The notes: generated by a model not told the origin, from the sequence alone. 64,000 nucleotides of DNA from Sphingomonadaceae bacterium (GCA_903642255.1 CAHJWP010000001.1:16956-80955), one strand, 5' to 3'. Positions 18,350 through 28,068 are shown, counted from the first letter of the stretch. Numbers and translations are program-made.

Positions 18350-19399
18350 GTGTCACGGACATCCCGCATACGAGCTTCCGAGCGCGACCAACTCGAACTG
18401 TTCCGCCCGACCGCGCGTAACATCGCCCCGCGCGATGCGCAGGATCTCATGGCCTATCCGTTCTTTAGCCTGGCGAAGTCGCGGCGGACCAAGCCGATCG
18501 ATTTTCACGCCGGCGACATCAGCGTCCGCGTCGATGCCGATCATGCTATCGGCATGGCGACGATCTGGGACGCTGATATCCTGATTTGGGCGGCGAGCCA
18601 GATCGTCGATGCTCGCGACGCAGGGTTTCCGACATCGCGCCTGATGGCGACGACACCGCACGAAATCCTGACCTTCATCGGTCGCGGCACCTCGGTACGC
18701 GACTACCTCCGGCTCAAGGCCGCGCTCGACCGCCTGCAGGCGACCACCATCGCGACCTCGATCCGGCAGCCGACTGGCCGGCGAATGCACCGCTTCTCGT
18801 GGATCAACGAGTGGAAGGAGCGTGCCGACGTGCAAGGGCGCGTCATGGGCGTTGAGCTGATCCTGCCCGACTGGTTCTATTCCGCAGTGCTCGACGACGC
18901 CCTCGTCCTAACCATCGACCCGGCATATTTCGAGCTGCTCGGCGGGCTGGAGCGCTGGCTCTACCGCGTCGTCCGCAAGCACGGCGGCCATCAGCGCGGC
19001 GGATGGCAGTTCGATCTCCGCCATCTGCACCTGAAGTCGGGTAGCCTGTCGCCGCTGCGCCGGTTCGCGTTCGAACTACGCGAGCTCGTCCGCCGTCAGC
19101 CGTTGCCGGGCTACCGGCTCGGCCTCGTCATCGAGCCAAGGCGGACACTGCTGACATTCGCACTCGCTTGTGGACAGCCTGTGAAACCGCTCGTGCTATC
19201 GGGAACATCGGGGCACGTGCTATCGGGAACACCCGGCTCGTGCTATCGGGAACAAAAATCCGGCCTAAGCCTCGGATATCATGCGGCGATCTCGCTCCGT
19301 AACTTAGAGTCTAACCAAGTATCTAACTTGGTTGTAGAGCGTGGACGATCTGGAGGTGGTTCTCGAGCCGTCAGTGCCACGCGCAGGCCGACGCGATGA
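18350..19399 (+). CDS. repA: plasmid replication initiator RepA
   Basis: The 349-residue protein matches the RepA replication-initiator family: [44 protein letters not shown] and [23 protein letters not shown] winged-helix DNA-binding initiator of this type recognises iterons at the origin. It starts at GTG 18350. The last 60 or so codons are low in family features and cover three 16-bp direct repeats (19192-19254), so the 3' end probably doubles as origin DNA. It overlaps parA by 4 bp. This gene argues for a plasmid or plasmid-like element. Confidence 0.88.
   Translation: MSRTSRIRASERDQLELFRPTARNIAPRDAQDLMAYPFFSLAKSRRTKPIDFHAGDISVRVDADHAIGMATIWDADILIWAASQIVDARDAGFPTSRLMATTPHEILTFIGRGTSVRDYLRLKAALDRLQATTIATSIRQPTGRRMHRFSWINEWKERADVQGRVMGVELILPDWFYSAVLDDALVLTIDPAYFELLGGLERWLYRVVRKHGGHQRGGWQFDLRHLHLKSGSLSPLRRFAFELRELVRRQPLPGYRLGLVIEPRRTLLTFALACGQPVKPLVLSGTSGHVLSGTPGSCYREQKSGLSLGYHAAISLRNLESNQVSNLVVERGRSGGGSRAVSATRRPTR
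19192..19254 (+). repeat. three iteron-like 16-bp direct repeats in the repA 3' end
   Basis: CGTGCTATCGGGAACA occurs exactly at 19192-19207, 19216-19231 and 19239-19254, with a start-to-start spacing of 24 and 23 bp. Spacing near two helical turns and the position inside repA suggest initiator-binding iterons. No other copies were noticed nearby. Confidence 0.75.
19313..19333. promoter_or_regulatory. palindrome between the RepA repeats and parA
   Basis: AACCAAGT-ATCTA-ACTTGGTT is a perfect 8-bp-arm inverted repeat about 60 bp before the parA start, within repA coding sequence. The local AT content is higher than around it. It could be an operator for ParA autoregulation or part of the origin. 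Confidence 0.45.
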
Positions 19400-20034
19400 T
19401 CGTCGCCTTGCTCAACCAGAAGGGTGGGGTCGGCAAGACCACGCTGGCGCTCCACCTCGCCGGTCGATGGGCCGGAAAGGGAAGGCGAGTTCTCGTCGTC
19501 GATGCCGATCCGCAGGGGTCGGCACTCGACTGGTCGGAGCAGCGCGCCAGTCTTGGCCATCCCAGGTTGTTCGGTGTCCTCGGGCTGCCACGCGAGACGC
19601 TGCACCGCGAGCTTCCGGCGATCGCCGCCGACGTCGATCACGTCATCGTCGATGGTGCGCCGCGCATTGCCGGCGTCGCGCGATCGGCGTTGCTGGCGGC
19701 CGATGTCGTTATCGTGCCCGCGACGCCGTCGCCGCTCGATGGCTGGGCCTCGGCCGAGATGCTGCGCTTGCTCGACGAGGCGCGCGTGTTCCGGCCTGAC
19801 CTCATCGCGCGGATGGTGCTCAATCGCTGCGCGACCCGGACTGTCATCGCCCGCGAGACCGCCGAGGCGATGGCCGGCCAGGAGCCGCCGGTGCTTGCCG
19901 CCCGTATCGGGCAGCGCGTCATCTTCGCCGAGGCGGCCGCAACCGGCCAGCTCGCTCACGAACTTGATCCCGGCAGCCTCGCCGCGGCCGAGATCGCGGC
20001 GCTGGCGGCCGAAGTCGAAGGATTCAAGCGGTGA
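19396..20034 (+). CDS. parA: ParA-family partition ATPase
   Basis: The 212-residue protein opens with the deviant Walker A motif [18 protein letters not shown], then [11 protein letters not shown] and the Walker B-like HVIVDGAP. This is the short ParA/MinD type without an N-terminal HTH. Such ATPases segregate plasmids together with a small DNA-binding partner, here probably the next gene, which overlaps by 4 bp. No intact ParB of the large type is present. Confidence 0.92.
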   Translation: MIVALLNQKGGVGKTTLALHLAGRWAGKGRRVLVVDADPQGSALDWSEQRASLGHPRLFGVLGLPRETLHRELPAIAADVDHVIVDGAPRIAGVARSALLAADVVIVPATPSPLDGWASAEMLRLLDEARVFRPDLIARMVLNRCATRTVIARETAEAMAGQEPPVLAARIGQRVIFAEAAATGQLAHELDPGSLAAAEIAALAAEVEGFKR

Positions 20035-20273
20035 GCGCGTCCCAAAAGCCCGCCCGCTTCACCGCGAGACCCGGCAATCCGGATGCGTGGGTCAAGGCCA
20101 GCGAACCGCCGCAAGCCAGGGCCGGGCAGTACGATGCCCGGCTGACCGTCGATGTCACGACGACACTCCGGGGCCAGATCAAGGTCGCCGCGTTTCGTCG
20201 CGGCCTGACCGTCGCCGACATGTTGCGGGCCCTCCTCGCGCGCGAGTTCGGTGACGACGAGGCGTCGTCATGA
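20031..20273 (+). CDS. small partition/ribbon-helix-helix-like protein
   Basis: The GTG start at 20031 overlaps the parA stop. The 80-residue protein has a basic, disordered N-terminus and a C-terminal [26 protein letters not shown] segment resembling ribbon-helix-helix proteins (a beta strand, then two helices). Its position after parA suggests a ParG-like centromere-binding partner; this is inferred from size, fold pattern and place. It overlaps the DUF2840 gene by 4 bp. Confidence 0.72.
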   Translation: MSASQKPARFTARPGNPDAWVKASEPPQARAGQYDARLTVDVTTTLRGQIKVAAFRRGLTVADMLRALLAREFGDDEASS

Positions 20274-20734
20274 CCGCGGCGGTCACCGAGGTCGAGCTGA
20301 CCCATATTCCCGGCCGCATCGAGCGCTGGCTCCGGTTCGGGGCACCGGTGCGTGACCGCATCGTCGATCGGCGACGGCGCGTGCTCGAGTTCGTGCCCGG
20401 CCAAGTATTCGCCTTCGTCCGCTGGGCAGCCAACGACCACGGCACGGTCCTCAGCCGGATCGATATCCTGCGCACCGTCGAGGCGGGGCAGTCGCTCGTG
20501 ACCATCCCGTGCGTTCACCCCGGCGGCGACAGCCTGCTCCGCCAGTCGGGCTGGCCGAAGGTCGAGGCGGTGCTTGCCGCCATCGACGCCGCCGAGCAGG
20601 TTGCGCCGGCGGTCGACGTCTGCCCCGACCATTGGCGCCACGTCCACCAGCGGCTGACGGTGGGCGAGCCGCGCCGGGCCTATTCACTGCCCCAGCATCG
20701 GGCATGGCTGCTTCGCCGGCGGATTGGCTCGTGA
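20270..20734 (+). CDS. DUF2840 protein of conjugation clusters
   Basis: The 154 residues include VELTHIPGRIERWLRFG, FVPGQVFAFVRWAANDHGTV and WPKVEAVLAAIDA, the hallmarks of DUF2840. The family sits between parA and traF in many alphaproteobacterial transfer regions; its activity is unknown. It has 4-bp overlaps on both sides, placing it in the parA-traF operon. Confidence 0.85.
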   Translation: MTAAVTEVELTHIPGRIERWLRFGAPVRDRIVDRRRRVLEFVPGQVFAFVRWAANDHGTVLSRIDILRTVEAGQSLVTIPCVHPGGDSLLRQSGWPKVEAVLAAIDAAEQVAPAVDVCPDHWRHVHQRLTVGEPRRAYSLPQHRAWLLRRRIGS

Positions 20735-21252
20735 CGCCGTGGCGATCACTGCTCGGTGTCGCCGGCACCGCGTCGCTCGTTACAGCCGTTGCGGCGACCA
20801 TCGCTGTCGATATGCCCCGTCGCGTCATCTGGAACGTATCGGCAAGCGTTCCGCTCGGGCTTTACGTTACGACGCCGGTACACCGCCTTCGCGTCGGCGA
20901 GCTGGTCGCGGTCAGGCCGCCGGAGAAGCTGGCGACGTTCATGGCCTCGCGCCGCTATCTCGGCGCGGGTGTGCCGATGCTCAAACATGTTGCCGCACTT
21001 CCCGGTCAGTCGGTCTGCAGGCGCAGATTACGGATCCGGATCGATGGCCGACCCGTCGCTTCCGCGCGATTGGCGGACAGCCTTGGACGACCATTGCCGG
21101 CATGGCGCGGGTGCCACCGGCTCACAGACGACGAGGTGTTTCTCCTCAACGCAGAAGTCAGCGACAGCTTCGACGGCCGCTACTTCGGTGCCGTGCCGCG
21201 ATCGAAGGTGATCGCGCGCGCGGTTCCGGTTTGGACATGGCGGGCGCGATGA
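20731..21252 (+). CDS. traF: TraF-like S26 signal peptidase of conjugation
   Basis: The GTG at 20731 overlaps the DUF2840 stop and gives a 173-residue protein. It has an N-terminal transmembrane helix, the serine region SASVPLGLYV and the lysine region PMLKHVAALPGQSV, both typical of S26/TraF peptidases. TraF processes and cyclises the TrbC pilin in IncP systems; trbC is present at 44.1 kb. It overlaps the transglycosylase gene by 4 bp. Confidence 0.88.
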   Translation: MTPWRSLLGVAGTASLVTAVAATIAVDMPRRVIWNVSASVPLGLYVTTPVHRLRVGELVAVRPPEKLATFMASRRYLGAGVPMLKHVAALPGQSVCRRRLRIRIDGRPVASARLADSLGRPLPAWRGCHRLTDDEVFLLNAEVSDSFDGRYFGAVPRSKVIARAVPVWTWRAR

Positions 21253-21944
21253 GCCGGATGAGGCGCTGCCATCTGGTTTTGGCGCTGGTGGGCATCGTCG
21301 TATTGCCGACGACCGCTGTCGCCGAGCCGGCACGCTCGCCATCGTGTCGTGATTTCGCGGTCGAGGCGGCGCAGATAGCCGGCTTGCCGCTGCCGTGGAT
21401 CGACGCGGTGATGCGCGCCGAGAGTGGCGGCAATGCCCGTGCGATCTCGGCGGCCGGTGCGCTCGGCTGCATGCAGATCCTGCCGTCGACCTGGCACGAG
21501 CTGCGCGGCCGCGGCGTTGCCGGGCCCGACCCGTTCGATCCGCGCGCCAACATGAGCGCCGGTGCCGTGTACCTGCGCACGATGCACGACCGCTACGGCT
21601 GGCCCGACGCGCTCGCCGCCTATCACGCCGGCATCGGACGGTTCGAGGAGTATCTCACAAGCGGACGACCGCTGCCGGCCGCGACACTTGCCTACGTTAC
21701 CCGTATCTCGGCATGGCTTGGTCACGCGGGGCCGGCGACGCTGGTTCCATCCGGCGTGGGCCAGTTAAAGTCCTGGACCGAAGCGCCGATTTTCATCGCC
21801 AGCGGCACCCCGCTGCAAAATGCCGATGGAAATCAGGTCGGGCCGAGCACCTCTGTCTCGCTTGTCGGTGAAGTCGCCAAATTGCCCGTCGAGCAGGTCG
21901 AGCAGAGCGCTCGAGACACGATCTTCGTGCTCCATCACCGGTGA
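21249..21944 (+). CDS. lytic transglycosylase of the transfer system (TrbN/VirB1-like)
   Basis: The ATG at 21249 overlaps the traF stop. The 231-residue protein has a signal peptide, then an SLT domain: MRAESGGNARAISAAGALGCMQI with catalytic Glu in RAESGGN, MSAGAVYLRTMHDRYG and AAYHAG. It cuts peptidoglycan locally to let the mating channel assemble. The C-terminal 70 residues are less conserved. It is the last gene before oriT. Confidence 0.88.
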   Translation: MSRMRRCHLVLALVGIVVLPTTAVAEPARSPSCRDFAVEAAQIAGLPLPWIDAVMRAESGGNARAISAAGALGCMQILPSTWHELRGRGVAGPDPFDPRANMSAGAVYLRTMHDRYGWPDALAAYHAGIGRFEEYLTSGRPLPAATLAYVTRISAWLGHAGPATLVPSGVGQLKSWTEAPIFIASGTPLQNADGNQVGPSTSVSLVGEVAKLPVEQVEQSARDTIFVLHHR

Positions 21945-22190
21945 TCTGCCTCCACTACATCGATCGTAGGTTTTCGCACACTGGAGTGCTGGTGTGTGGG
22001 GAGCAACTCATTGGGAGGGCAAGGATACGGGAGGGCAGGATAAAAGCCGCAAGGTGCGGGGCGGTCGGGGAGGCAAATAGCGCAGTGATATCAAGCTGCG
22101 CGAGCACCTTGCGATCAAGCATGCAAATGTTAGCCAACGCGGAAAACGTCGGCGTTCCGCCATTTAACGCACCTTGCGTCGAAAATAGCC
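21945..22190. other. putative oriT with IncP-type nic site
   Basis: The stretch upstream of the relaxase reads GGGCAGGATA at 22033-22042. On the minus strand this is TATCCTGCCC, the core of the RP4/IncP nic region, with expected cleavage between 22035 and 22036. A 10-bp motif CGCAAGGTGC at 22048-22057 is repeated in inverted form at 22104-22113 and 22169-22178. The position beside a MOBP relaxase and the absence of a gene support oriT. The cleavage site is inferred by analogy. Confidence 0.72.
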
Positions 22191-23915
22191 ATGTCCATTG
22201 ACGACGAACTTCGCATTCGCCCTGGACGCGTCAGGGGCGGTGGCCCACGCGTCGAGCCGTTCCTGAACAAGGTCATCCGCGCCGCGCAAAAGGCGGGCGG
22301 TCTCCGCGCTGGGACCGGCAAGGCCAGTCGCTTTGGTCGCGGTCGATCGGCGACACTAGCTGCCTCGCATCGACTCAGCGACCGTTCACGCGGCGCGATG
22401 ATCAAGGCGCGGGTCGTGCGCCGGATGCGGACACCGGGAGCGCTGGCGGCCCATCTCCGCTATCTCGGCCGCGACGGCACGACCCGTGACGGCGAAGCCG
22501 GCCGCCTGTTCGACGCGCAGGTAGATACGGCGGACCCCCATGACTTCGCGGACCGATGCGACGGCGATCGCCATCACTTCCGCTTCATCGTCTCGCCCGA
22601 CGACGCGACCGAACTCGGGGACCTGAAAACCTTCGCCCGCGAGTTGATGATCCAAGCCGAGCGCGATCTCGGCACGAAGCTCGACTGGGTCGCGGTCGAT
22701 CACTGGAACACCGAGCACCCGCACGTCCACGTTCTCGTCCGCGGTCGCACCGACACGAGCGAGGACCTCGTAATCAGCCGCGACTACATCAGCCGCGGAC
22801 TGCGCGCGCGGGCGGCCGACCTGGTTACCCTCGAACTCGGCCCGCGCTCAGAAATCGATCTGCGCCGCAGCCTCGACGCGCAGGTCGACGCCGACCGCTG
22901 GACGAAGCTCGACCACGCACTGGCGACGGAGGCTCGCGACGGCATTGTCGATCTTCGCCCAGACCCGTTTGTTGTTCCCGATCCACTGCGCGAAACCAAG
23001 ATCGGGCGAATGCGCAAGCTCGAACGCCTCGGGCTTGCGGAGCCTATCGGTGCCGCCTGCTGGCGGCTCGACGCCGAAGTCGAGCCGCGCCTCCGCGCGC
23101 TCGGCGAGCGCGACGACATCATCAAGAGGCTGCACCGCAGCCTCGGCAACGATCGTAGCGCAAGACTAGTTCTCGACGGCGAGCGCCAGCCAACCGGCGT
23201 CGTCGGTCGTCTCGTCGCGCGCGGCCTCGACGACGAATTGCGCGGCAGCGCCTTTGCCATCGTCGAGGGCATCGACGGCAAGGCGCATCATCTCCGCCTC
23301 GGCAGTTTGGAGGCGACGGGAGACGGTCAAGTTGGCTCGATCGTCGAGCTGCGGCGGTTTGCCGACGCCAAGGGACAGGAGAGAGCCGCGCTCGCGGTGC
23401 GCTCGGATCTCGGTCTCGAACAACAGATCAACGCAGACGGCGCGACCTGGCTCGACCGGCAGCTGGTTGCGCGGGCACCGCTGCCGCTGGTCGAAGCCGG
23501 TTTCGGCAGCGATGTCCGCCAGGCGCTTGGCGACCGGGCGGAATATTTGGTGAAGCAGGGTTTCGGGACGCGAGACGGCACCGGGCAATTCTCGGCAGTA
23601 CGAAATCTGCTCGAACGGCTGCGCGACCGCGAGATCGCAGTGACAGGTCAGCGCCTCGCCGCCGACACCGGCCTGACGCCGCACCCGCACGTGCCCAGCG
23701 AACTCGACGCCGGCTTGCCGGTCTCGGGCACCTACCGCCAACGTCTGACGCTGGCATCGGGCAGGTTCGCGATGATCGATGACGGCCTGGGTTTCCAGCT
23801 TGTCCCGTGGTCGCCCGGGCTCGAGCGACATCTCGGGCAGGCGGTCTCTGGCATCACCATGCCCGGCGGTGGGATCGATTGGACGATCGGACGCAAGCGC
23901 GACCTCGAGATCTGA
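22191..23915 (+). CDS. MOBP-type relaxase (VirD2/TraI-like, DUF3363)
   Basis: This 574-residue protein has Tyr91 in HLRYLGRDG as the likely nicking residue and the metal-binding motif DHWNTEHPHVHVLVRG (His171, His176, His178, His180). A long C-terminal region of the DUF3363 type follows. It should nick oriT and pilot the strand to the coupling protein encoded just downstream. The putative oriT lies directly upstream. It looks complete. Confidence 0.9.
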   Translation: MSIDDELRIRPGRVRGGGPRVEPFLNKVIRAAQKAGGLRAGTGKASRFGRGRSATLAASHRLSDRSRGAMIKARVVRRMRTPGALAAHLRYLGRDGTTRDGEAGRLFDAQVDTADPHDFADRCDGDRHHFRFIVSPDDATELGDLKTFARELMIQAERDLGTKLDWVAVDHWNTEHPHVHVLVRGRTDTSEDLVISRDYISRGLRARAADLVTLELGPRSEIDLRRSLDAQVDADRWTKLDHALATEARDGIVDLRPDPFVVPDPLRETKIGRMRKLERLGLAEPIGAACWRLDAEVEPRLRALGERDDIIKRLHRSLGNDRSARLVLDGERQPTGVVGRLVARGLDDELRGSAFAIVEGIDGKAHHLRLGSLEATGDGQVGSIVELRRFADAKGQERAALAVRSDLGLEQQINADGATWLDRQLVARAPLPLVEAGFGSDVRQALGDRAEYLVKQGFGTRDGTGQFSAVRNLLERLRDREIAVTGQRLAADTGLTPHPHVPSELDAGLPVSGTYRQRLTLASGRFAMIDDGLGFQLVPWSPGLERHLGQAVSGITMPGGGIDWTIGRKRDLEI

Positions 23916-23927
23916 CGATTATCCCTT

Positions 23928-25979
23928 GTGTGCGCTGGGCTGCGACCGACTACGCTCATCGGTGATGCGCGCTTGAGCATCGCCGTCGGCGGTGGCGAAC
24001 ATCGCGCGGTGTCTGCAACCCGCATCCTTTGGGGCCAGTTGCTCCTTGTCGTGACGATCGCGTTCGGCTTTGTCTGGGGCGCGACCGAGTGGGCGGCGTG
24101 GCGGCTCGGCTTCCAAGCTGAGCTCGGGACACCGTGGTTCATGCTCGGCCATTGGCCGATCTATCTCCCGTTGAAGCTTTTCTTCTGGTGGTACTGGTTC
24201 GACGTCTACGCGCCACACGTTTTCGAGCAGGGCGGCGCGATGGCCGTGTCGGGCACGATCCTCGCCATCGCCGCCGCACTGGCGCTGTCAGTGCGGCGCG
24301 CCCGCGAGGCGAGCGAGGTGACCACTTACGGCTCGGCACGCTGGGCGACGCGCGACGAGGTGCAGGCTGCCGGCATGACCGGCGACGCCGGCGTCATTCT
24401 CGGTCGTTACGACGAGCACTACCTCCGCCACGACGGACCCGAGCACGTGCTGTGCTTCGCGCCGACACGGTCGGGCAAGGGCGTCGGGCTGGTGGTGCCG
24501 ACCCTGCTGACCTGGCCGGCGTCATGCATCGTCCACGACATTAAGGGCGAGAACTGGACCCTCACCGCCGGCTGGCGTGCGAAGTTCGGCCGCGTCCTCC
24601 TGTTCGATCCGACCAACGTGGCGAGCGATGCCTACAATCCGCTCCTCGAGATTCGCCGCGGCGCCCGCGAGATCCGCGACGCCCAAAATATCGCCGACAT
24701 CCTGGTAGATCCCGAAGGCGCGCTCGAACGCCGGTCGCATTGGGAGAAGACCAGCCATGCCCTGCTCGTTGGGGCGATCCTGCATGTGCTCTACGCGGAG
24801 GCCGACAAGACGCTCGCCGGCGTCGCCAACTTCCTGTCCGATCCCCAGCGGACGATCGATGTCACGCTAAAGGCGATGCTGGCGACGCCGCACCTCGGCG
24901 ACCGCCCCCACCCGGTCGTCGCCTCGGCGGCGCGCGAACTGCTCAACAAGTCCGACAACGAACGCTCGGGCGTGCTGTCGACCGCCATGTCGTTCCTCGG
25001 CCTCTACCGGGATCCGGTCGTGGCGAAGGTGACAGCGCGGTGCGACTGGCGGATCGACGATCTGGTTTCAGGTGACCGGCCGACGACGCTCTACCTCGTC
25101 GTGCCGCCGTCTGATATCGCCCGGACCAAGCCGCTGATCCGGCTAGTGCTCAACCAGATCGGCCGCCGGCTGACGGAGCGGCTCGACCAGACCGGTCATC
25201 GTCATCGCCTGCTGCTGATGCTCGACGAGTTTCCCGCGCTCGGTCGCCTCGACTTCTTCGAAAGCCAGCTGGCCTTCATGGCGGGCTATGGCATCCGCGG
25301 CTTCCTGATCGCCCAGAGCCTCAACCAGCTCGAGCGTGCCTACGGCCCGAATCATGCCATCCTCGACAACTGCCATGTCCGCGTCGCGTTCTCGACCAAC
25401 GACGAGCGGACCGCGAAGCGCGTGTCGGACGCCCTCGGCACCGCCACTGAAATCCGCGATGCGCGCAACTACGCAGGCCACCGCATGGCACCGTGGCTCG
25501 GGCATCTGATGGTCAGCCGGCAGGAGACGGCGCGACCGTTGCTGACGCCGGGGGATGTAATGCAATTGTGCCCAACCGAGGCGGTCGTACTGGTCTCGGG
25601 ATTACCGCCAGTACGGGCGACCAAAGCGCGCTACTTTGCAGATCGACAGCTATCGCATCGTGTGCTGCCGCCGCCGGCGTCCATCTTCCGGCGTCTGAGG
25701 CGCGAGCACGACTGGGACGCGACCGCCCCGCTGCCGGCTGCCGTGCCGGCGGCCACCGAGCAGATCCGGGAAGAGACGCACGATGGTGGGCTATGTCGTG
25801 AGCTCGAGCTGCCGGAGCACGAGCGCGCGACGCAATGGCCGACCGTAGACGAGCAAGCCCCAGCGCTGGATAACGAATTCGAAAACAACGTCGTGCGGGT
25901 ACGATCGCTCAACGGCCAGCAGCGGGTGGCGGCGCGGCAGGCATCGCTCGATCCAGGCGATGGGCTGGAATTCTACTGA
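23928..25979 (+). CDS. traG: type IV coupling protein TraG/VirD4
   Basis: The 683-residue ATPase has two N-terminal transmembrane helices (about 33-52 and 72-92), Walker A in FAPTRSGKGVGLVVPTLL (about 178-190) and Walker B in LLMLDEFPALGRL. The C-terminal part includes SGLPPVRATKARYF. A GTG at 24009 is an alternative start closer to the first membrane helix. Coupling proteins recruit the relaxosome to the mating channel. It is followed without a gap by the CopG-like gene. Confidence 0.92.
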   Translation: MCAGLRPTTLIGDARLSIAVGGGEHRAVSATRILWGQLLLVVTIAFGFVWGATEWAAWRLGFQAELGTPWFMLGHWPIYLPLKLFFWWYWFDVYAPHVFEQGGAMAVSGTILAIAAALALSVRRAREASEVTTYGSARWATRDEVQAAGMTGDAGVILGRYDEHYLRHDGPEHVLCFAPTRSGKGVGLVVPTLLTWPASCIVHDIKGENWTLTAGWRAKFGRVLLFDPTNVASDAYNPLLEIRRGAREIRDAQNIADILVDPEGALERRSHWEKTSHALLVGAILHVLYAEADKTLAGVANFLSDPQRTIDVTLKAMLATPHLGDRPHPVVASAARELLNKSDNERSGVLSTAMSFLGLYRDPVVAKVTARCDWRIDDLVSGDRPTTLYLVVPPSDIARTKPLIRLVLNQIGRRLTERLDQTGHRHRLLLMLDEFPALGRLDFFESQLAFMAGYGIRGFLIAQSLNQLERAYGPNHAILDNCHVRVAFSTNDERTAKRVSDALGTATEIRDARNYAGHRMAPWLGHLMVSRQETARPLLTPGDVMQLCPTEAVVLVSGLPPVRATKARYFADRQLSHRVLPPPASIFRRLRREHDWDATAPLPAAVPAATEQIREETHDGGLCRELELPEHERATQWPTVDEQAPALDNEFENNVVRVRSLNGQQRVAARQASLDPGDGLEFY

Positions 25980-26428
25980 TGCGGAAGCGGCAGCTCACCG
26001 TGTATCTAGAACTGAGGACGTTTAACGATCTTGCAACCTACGCCGCCCGGCAAGGCCGTCCCAAATCGCTGGTGGCCGAGGCAGCCATCGCATCGTTTCT
26101 GTCGCCCGACGCGGCGGGTCGGCAGGAAGCGGCGATCTCCAAGCGTCTCGATCGGATCGTCCGGGTGCTCGAGCGGCTCGAAAGGAACGACGGTATTGCG
26201 CTGGAGACCCTGGCGCTGTTCATTCGTGCCTGGTTGACGGCGAACCCGGCAACCACCGACCAGGGTTCTGCGGCGGCGCGAGCGAAAGGTGCCGAACGCT
26301 ACGATCGATTTGTCGAGGCACTTGGCCGAAGGCTCGCGGCGGGCGCGTCGCTGGCGCGAGAGGTCTTGGAGGAGGAGACTCGTTTGAAAAGCGGACCACT
26401 TGAACCCAGAGGGCCCGCAAATCCTTAA
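25979..26428 (+). CDS. CopG-like ribbon-helix-helix protein of the tra/trb region
   Basis: The 149-residue protein starts with a ribbon-helix-helix pattern (RQLTVYLELRTFNDLATYAARQGRPKS) and a helical tail with LERLERNDGIALETLALFIRAWL. In related conjugation loci this gene lies between traG and trbB, and is probably a regulator or accessory. Here the next gene should be trbB, but a 16-kb catabolic block intervenes. It overlaps the traG stop by one base. A 10-bp sequence TTAAGGTCAT occurs at its 3' end (26425-26434) and again at 26465-26474. Confidence 0.85.
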   Translation: MRKRQLTVYLELRTFNDLATYAARQGRPKSLVAEAAIASFLSPDAAGRQEAAISKRLDRIVRVLERLERNDGIALETLALFIRAWLTANPATTDQGSAAARAKGAERYDRFVEALGRRLAAGASLAREVLEEETRLKSGPLEPRGPANP

Positions 26429-26479
26429 GGTCATGGCGTATATTAGGAAGGGTTCGTTCGAAAGTTAAGGTCATCTCAA

Positions 26480-28060
26480 TTACCAAGCTGCGACGATTCC
26501 GTCAGCTCGCGGGTCCGCTGCTCCTTCGAGTAAGCCGGAGCGGTGACTGACGATAGCGCCGGCATGACCTACTATTGGGGAAAAGGCGGGCAATAACTCA
26601 ACGACATGGCCTGCGGCTATCAAAGCAGTGATCAACGCAGGATCAAAGCGATCTTCAAGCTTCAGCGATGTGCTCTCCTCGCCCCAGGTTCGGCCTAGCA
26701 GCCAGCGTGGTGCTGTCACACTTGCTTGCAGCGCATGTCCGAAGCGCGCGTAGCGGGTGAACACAGCCGCCTGGGTCTGCGGCTGTCCCTCGCCGCCCAT
26801 CGTGCCATAGGCCATCACACGGCCGTCGTTGAAGCAGGCCAGCCCCGGGCTGAGTGTATGGAAGGGCCGACGTCGTGGACGAAGTGCATTCCAGCCGTGA
26901 GCCGCGAGGCGAAAGCCGGCACCGCGATTCTGCCAAACAATCCCTGTTTCGGGCAGTACGAGTCCCGATCCAAATTCGAAATACGTGGACTGAATGCAAC
27001 TGACCACTTGGCCGCGCTTATCCGCAGCAGCAAACCAAGTGGTGTCGCCCAGAGCGGACTTGTGTGGCCAAGGAAGCGCTCGGTGTGCGTCGATGTCGGA
27101 GGCCATAGCAACGAGCGCGGAACTGTTGTCGAGCAGCAGTTGCGGATCCGATTCCATGTAGGCCGGGTCGCCACAATAGCGATCGCGCCAGAGGAAAGCT
27201 TGCTTGGTCGCCTCAATCAATCCGTGGATATGCGCGAAACCATCCGCATCCGCCGCTTCTATTCGATCAAACAGCGCGAGAATGAGAAGCGCCGCGATGC
27301 CTTGCGTCGGTGGTGCGGTGTTGAATAACATCGCCTCTCGGACGCGGACGCGAAGAGGCGCAGGTGTGAGAGCGCGGTGGTCGGCGAGATCGTCGCGGGA
27401 GAGAGGGCTTCCGAGGGCAGCGAGATCGGTCGCGATTGCGTCCGCCAGTTCGCCGTAGTAAAAATCATCCAGCCCATTTTCCGCCAGTCTGACGAAGCTC
27501 CTGGCGAGCGCCGGTTGCCGCAGAATTTCGCCCTCCAACATTGGACGGCCCTCCGACTCAAAAATAGCGGCATAGTTGCCAGGTTGCGCGCGGAGTTCGG
27601 TACCTTTGGCGGCTGCTACTTCGGCACCGCCGGCTGTGATCACGACGCCCTCGTCGGCCAGCGTAATTGCATCACGGAGCAACCGTGCGACCGGTAATTG
27701 ACACGCGTCGTTCTTTAGGGCGGCCGCCCAGCCAGAGACCGTTCCCGCGACAGTGATGGCGGCAAGAGGACCGCGCCAGGGAATAGTCGTCATCCCTTTA
27801 TAGAGTGTCTGGTCGACGGCTTGGCCGGCGGCACCGCACGCATCGACTGTATGGACGTGGCCGTCCGGCTCAGCGATCACCCAAAATCCATCGCCGCCAA
27901 TTCCGGTCATATGGGGATAGACGACGGCGAGGGTGGCCGCGACCGTCACGCAGGCCTCAACCGCGGTACCGCCGTCGCGCAATATGTCGCGTCCGGCTTG
28001 CGCAGCGAGGTGGTGCGGCGCGACGACCATGCCTTGTCGGCTTCGCGGCGTGTTGAGCAT
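26480..28060 (-). CDS. gamma-glutamyltransferase-family hydrolase (HpxW-like)
   Basis: The 526-residue protein has the Ntn-hydrolase layout of gamma-glutamyltransferases: MVVAPHHLAAQAGRDILRDGG near the start, GGDGFWVIAEP, and the nucleophile region LGDTTWFAAADKRG, where Thr would become the new N-terminus after self-cleavage. The C-terminal half has GAGFRL and TMGGEGQPQTQ. HpxW, oxamate amidohydrolase of oxalurate use, belongs to this family. I infer an HpxW-like role because AtzG/AtzE/AtzH-type (HpxX/Y/Z) genes precede it; a peptide or glutathione role cannot be excluded. There is no signal peptide, so it is cytoplasmic. It is the last gene of the eight-gene operon. Confidence 0.82.
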   Translation of the reverse strand: MLNTPRSRQGMVVAPHHLAAQAGRDILRDGGTAVEACVTVAATLAVVYPHMTGIGGDGFWVIAEPDGHVHTVDACGAAGQAVDQTLYKGMTTIPWRGPLAAITVAGTVSGWAAALKNDACQLPVARLLRDAITLADEGVVITAGGAEVAAAKGTELRAQPGNYAAIFESEGRPMLEGEILRQPALARSFVRLAENGLDDFYYGELADAIATDLAALGSPLSRDDLADHRALTPAPLRVRVREAMLFNTAPPTQGIAALLILALFDRIEAADADGFAHIHGLIEATKQAFLWRDRYCGDPAYMESDPQLLLDNSSALVAMASDIDAHRALPWPHKSALGDTTWFAAADKRGQVVSCIQSTYFEFGSGLVLPETGIVWQNRGAGFRLAAHGWNALRPRRRPFHTLSPGLACFNDGRVMAYGTMGGEGQPQTQAAVFTRYARFGHALQASVTAPRWLLGRTWGEESTSLKLEDRFDPALITALIAAGHVVELLPAFSPIVGHAGAIVSHRSGLLEGAADPRADGIVAAW

Positions 28061-28068
28061 CGTTTCAG

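Noticed and set aside
19192..19254. CRISPR array
   Set aside because: Only three short 16-bp repeats with 7-8 bp between them; spacers are far too short. Iterons fit better.
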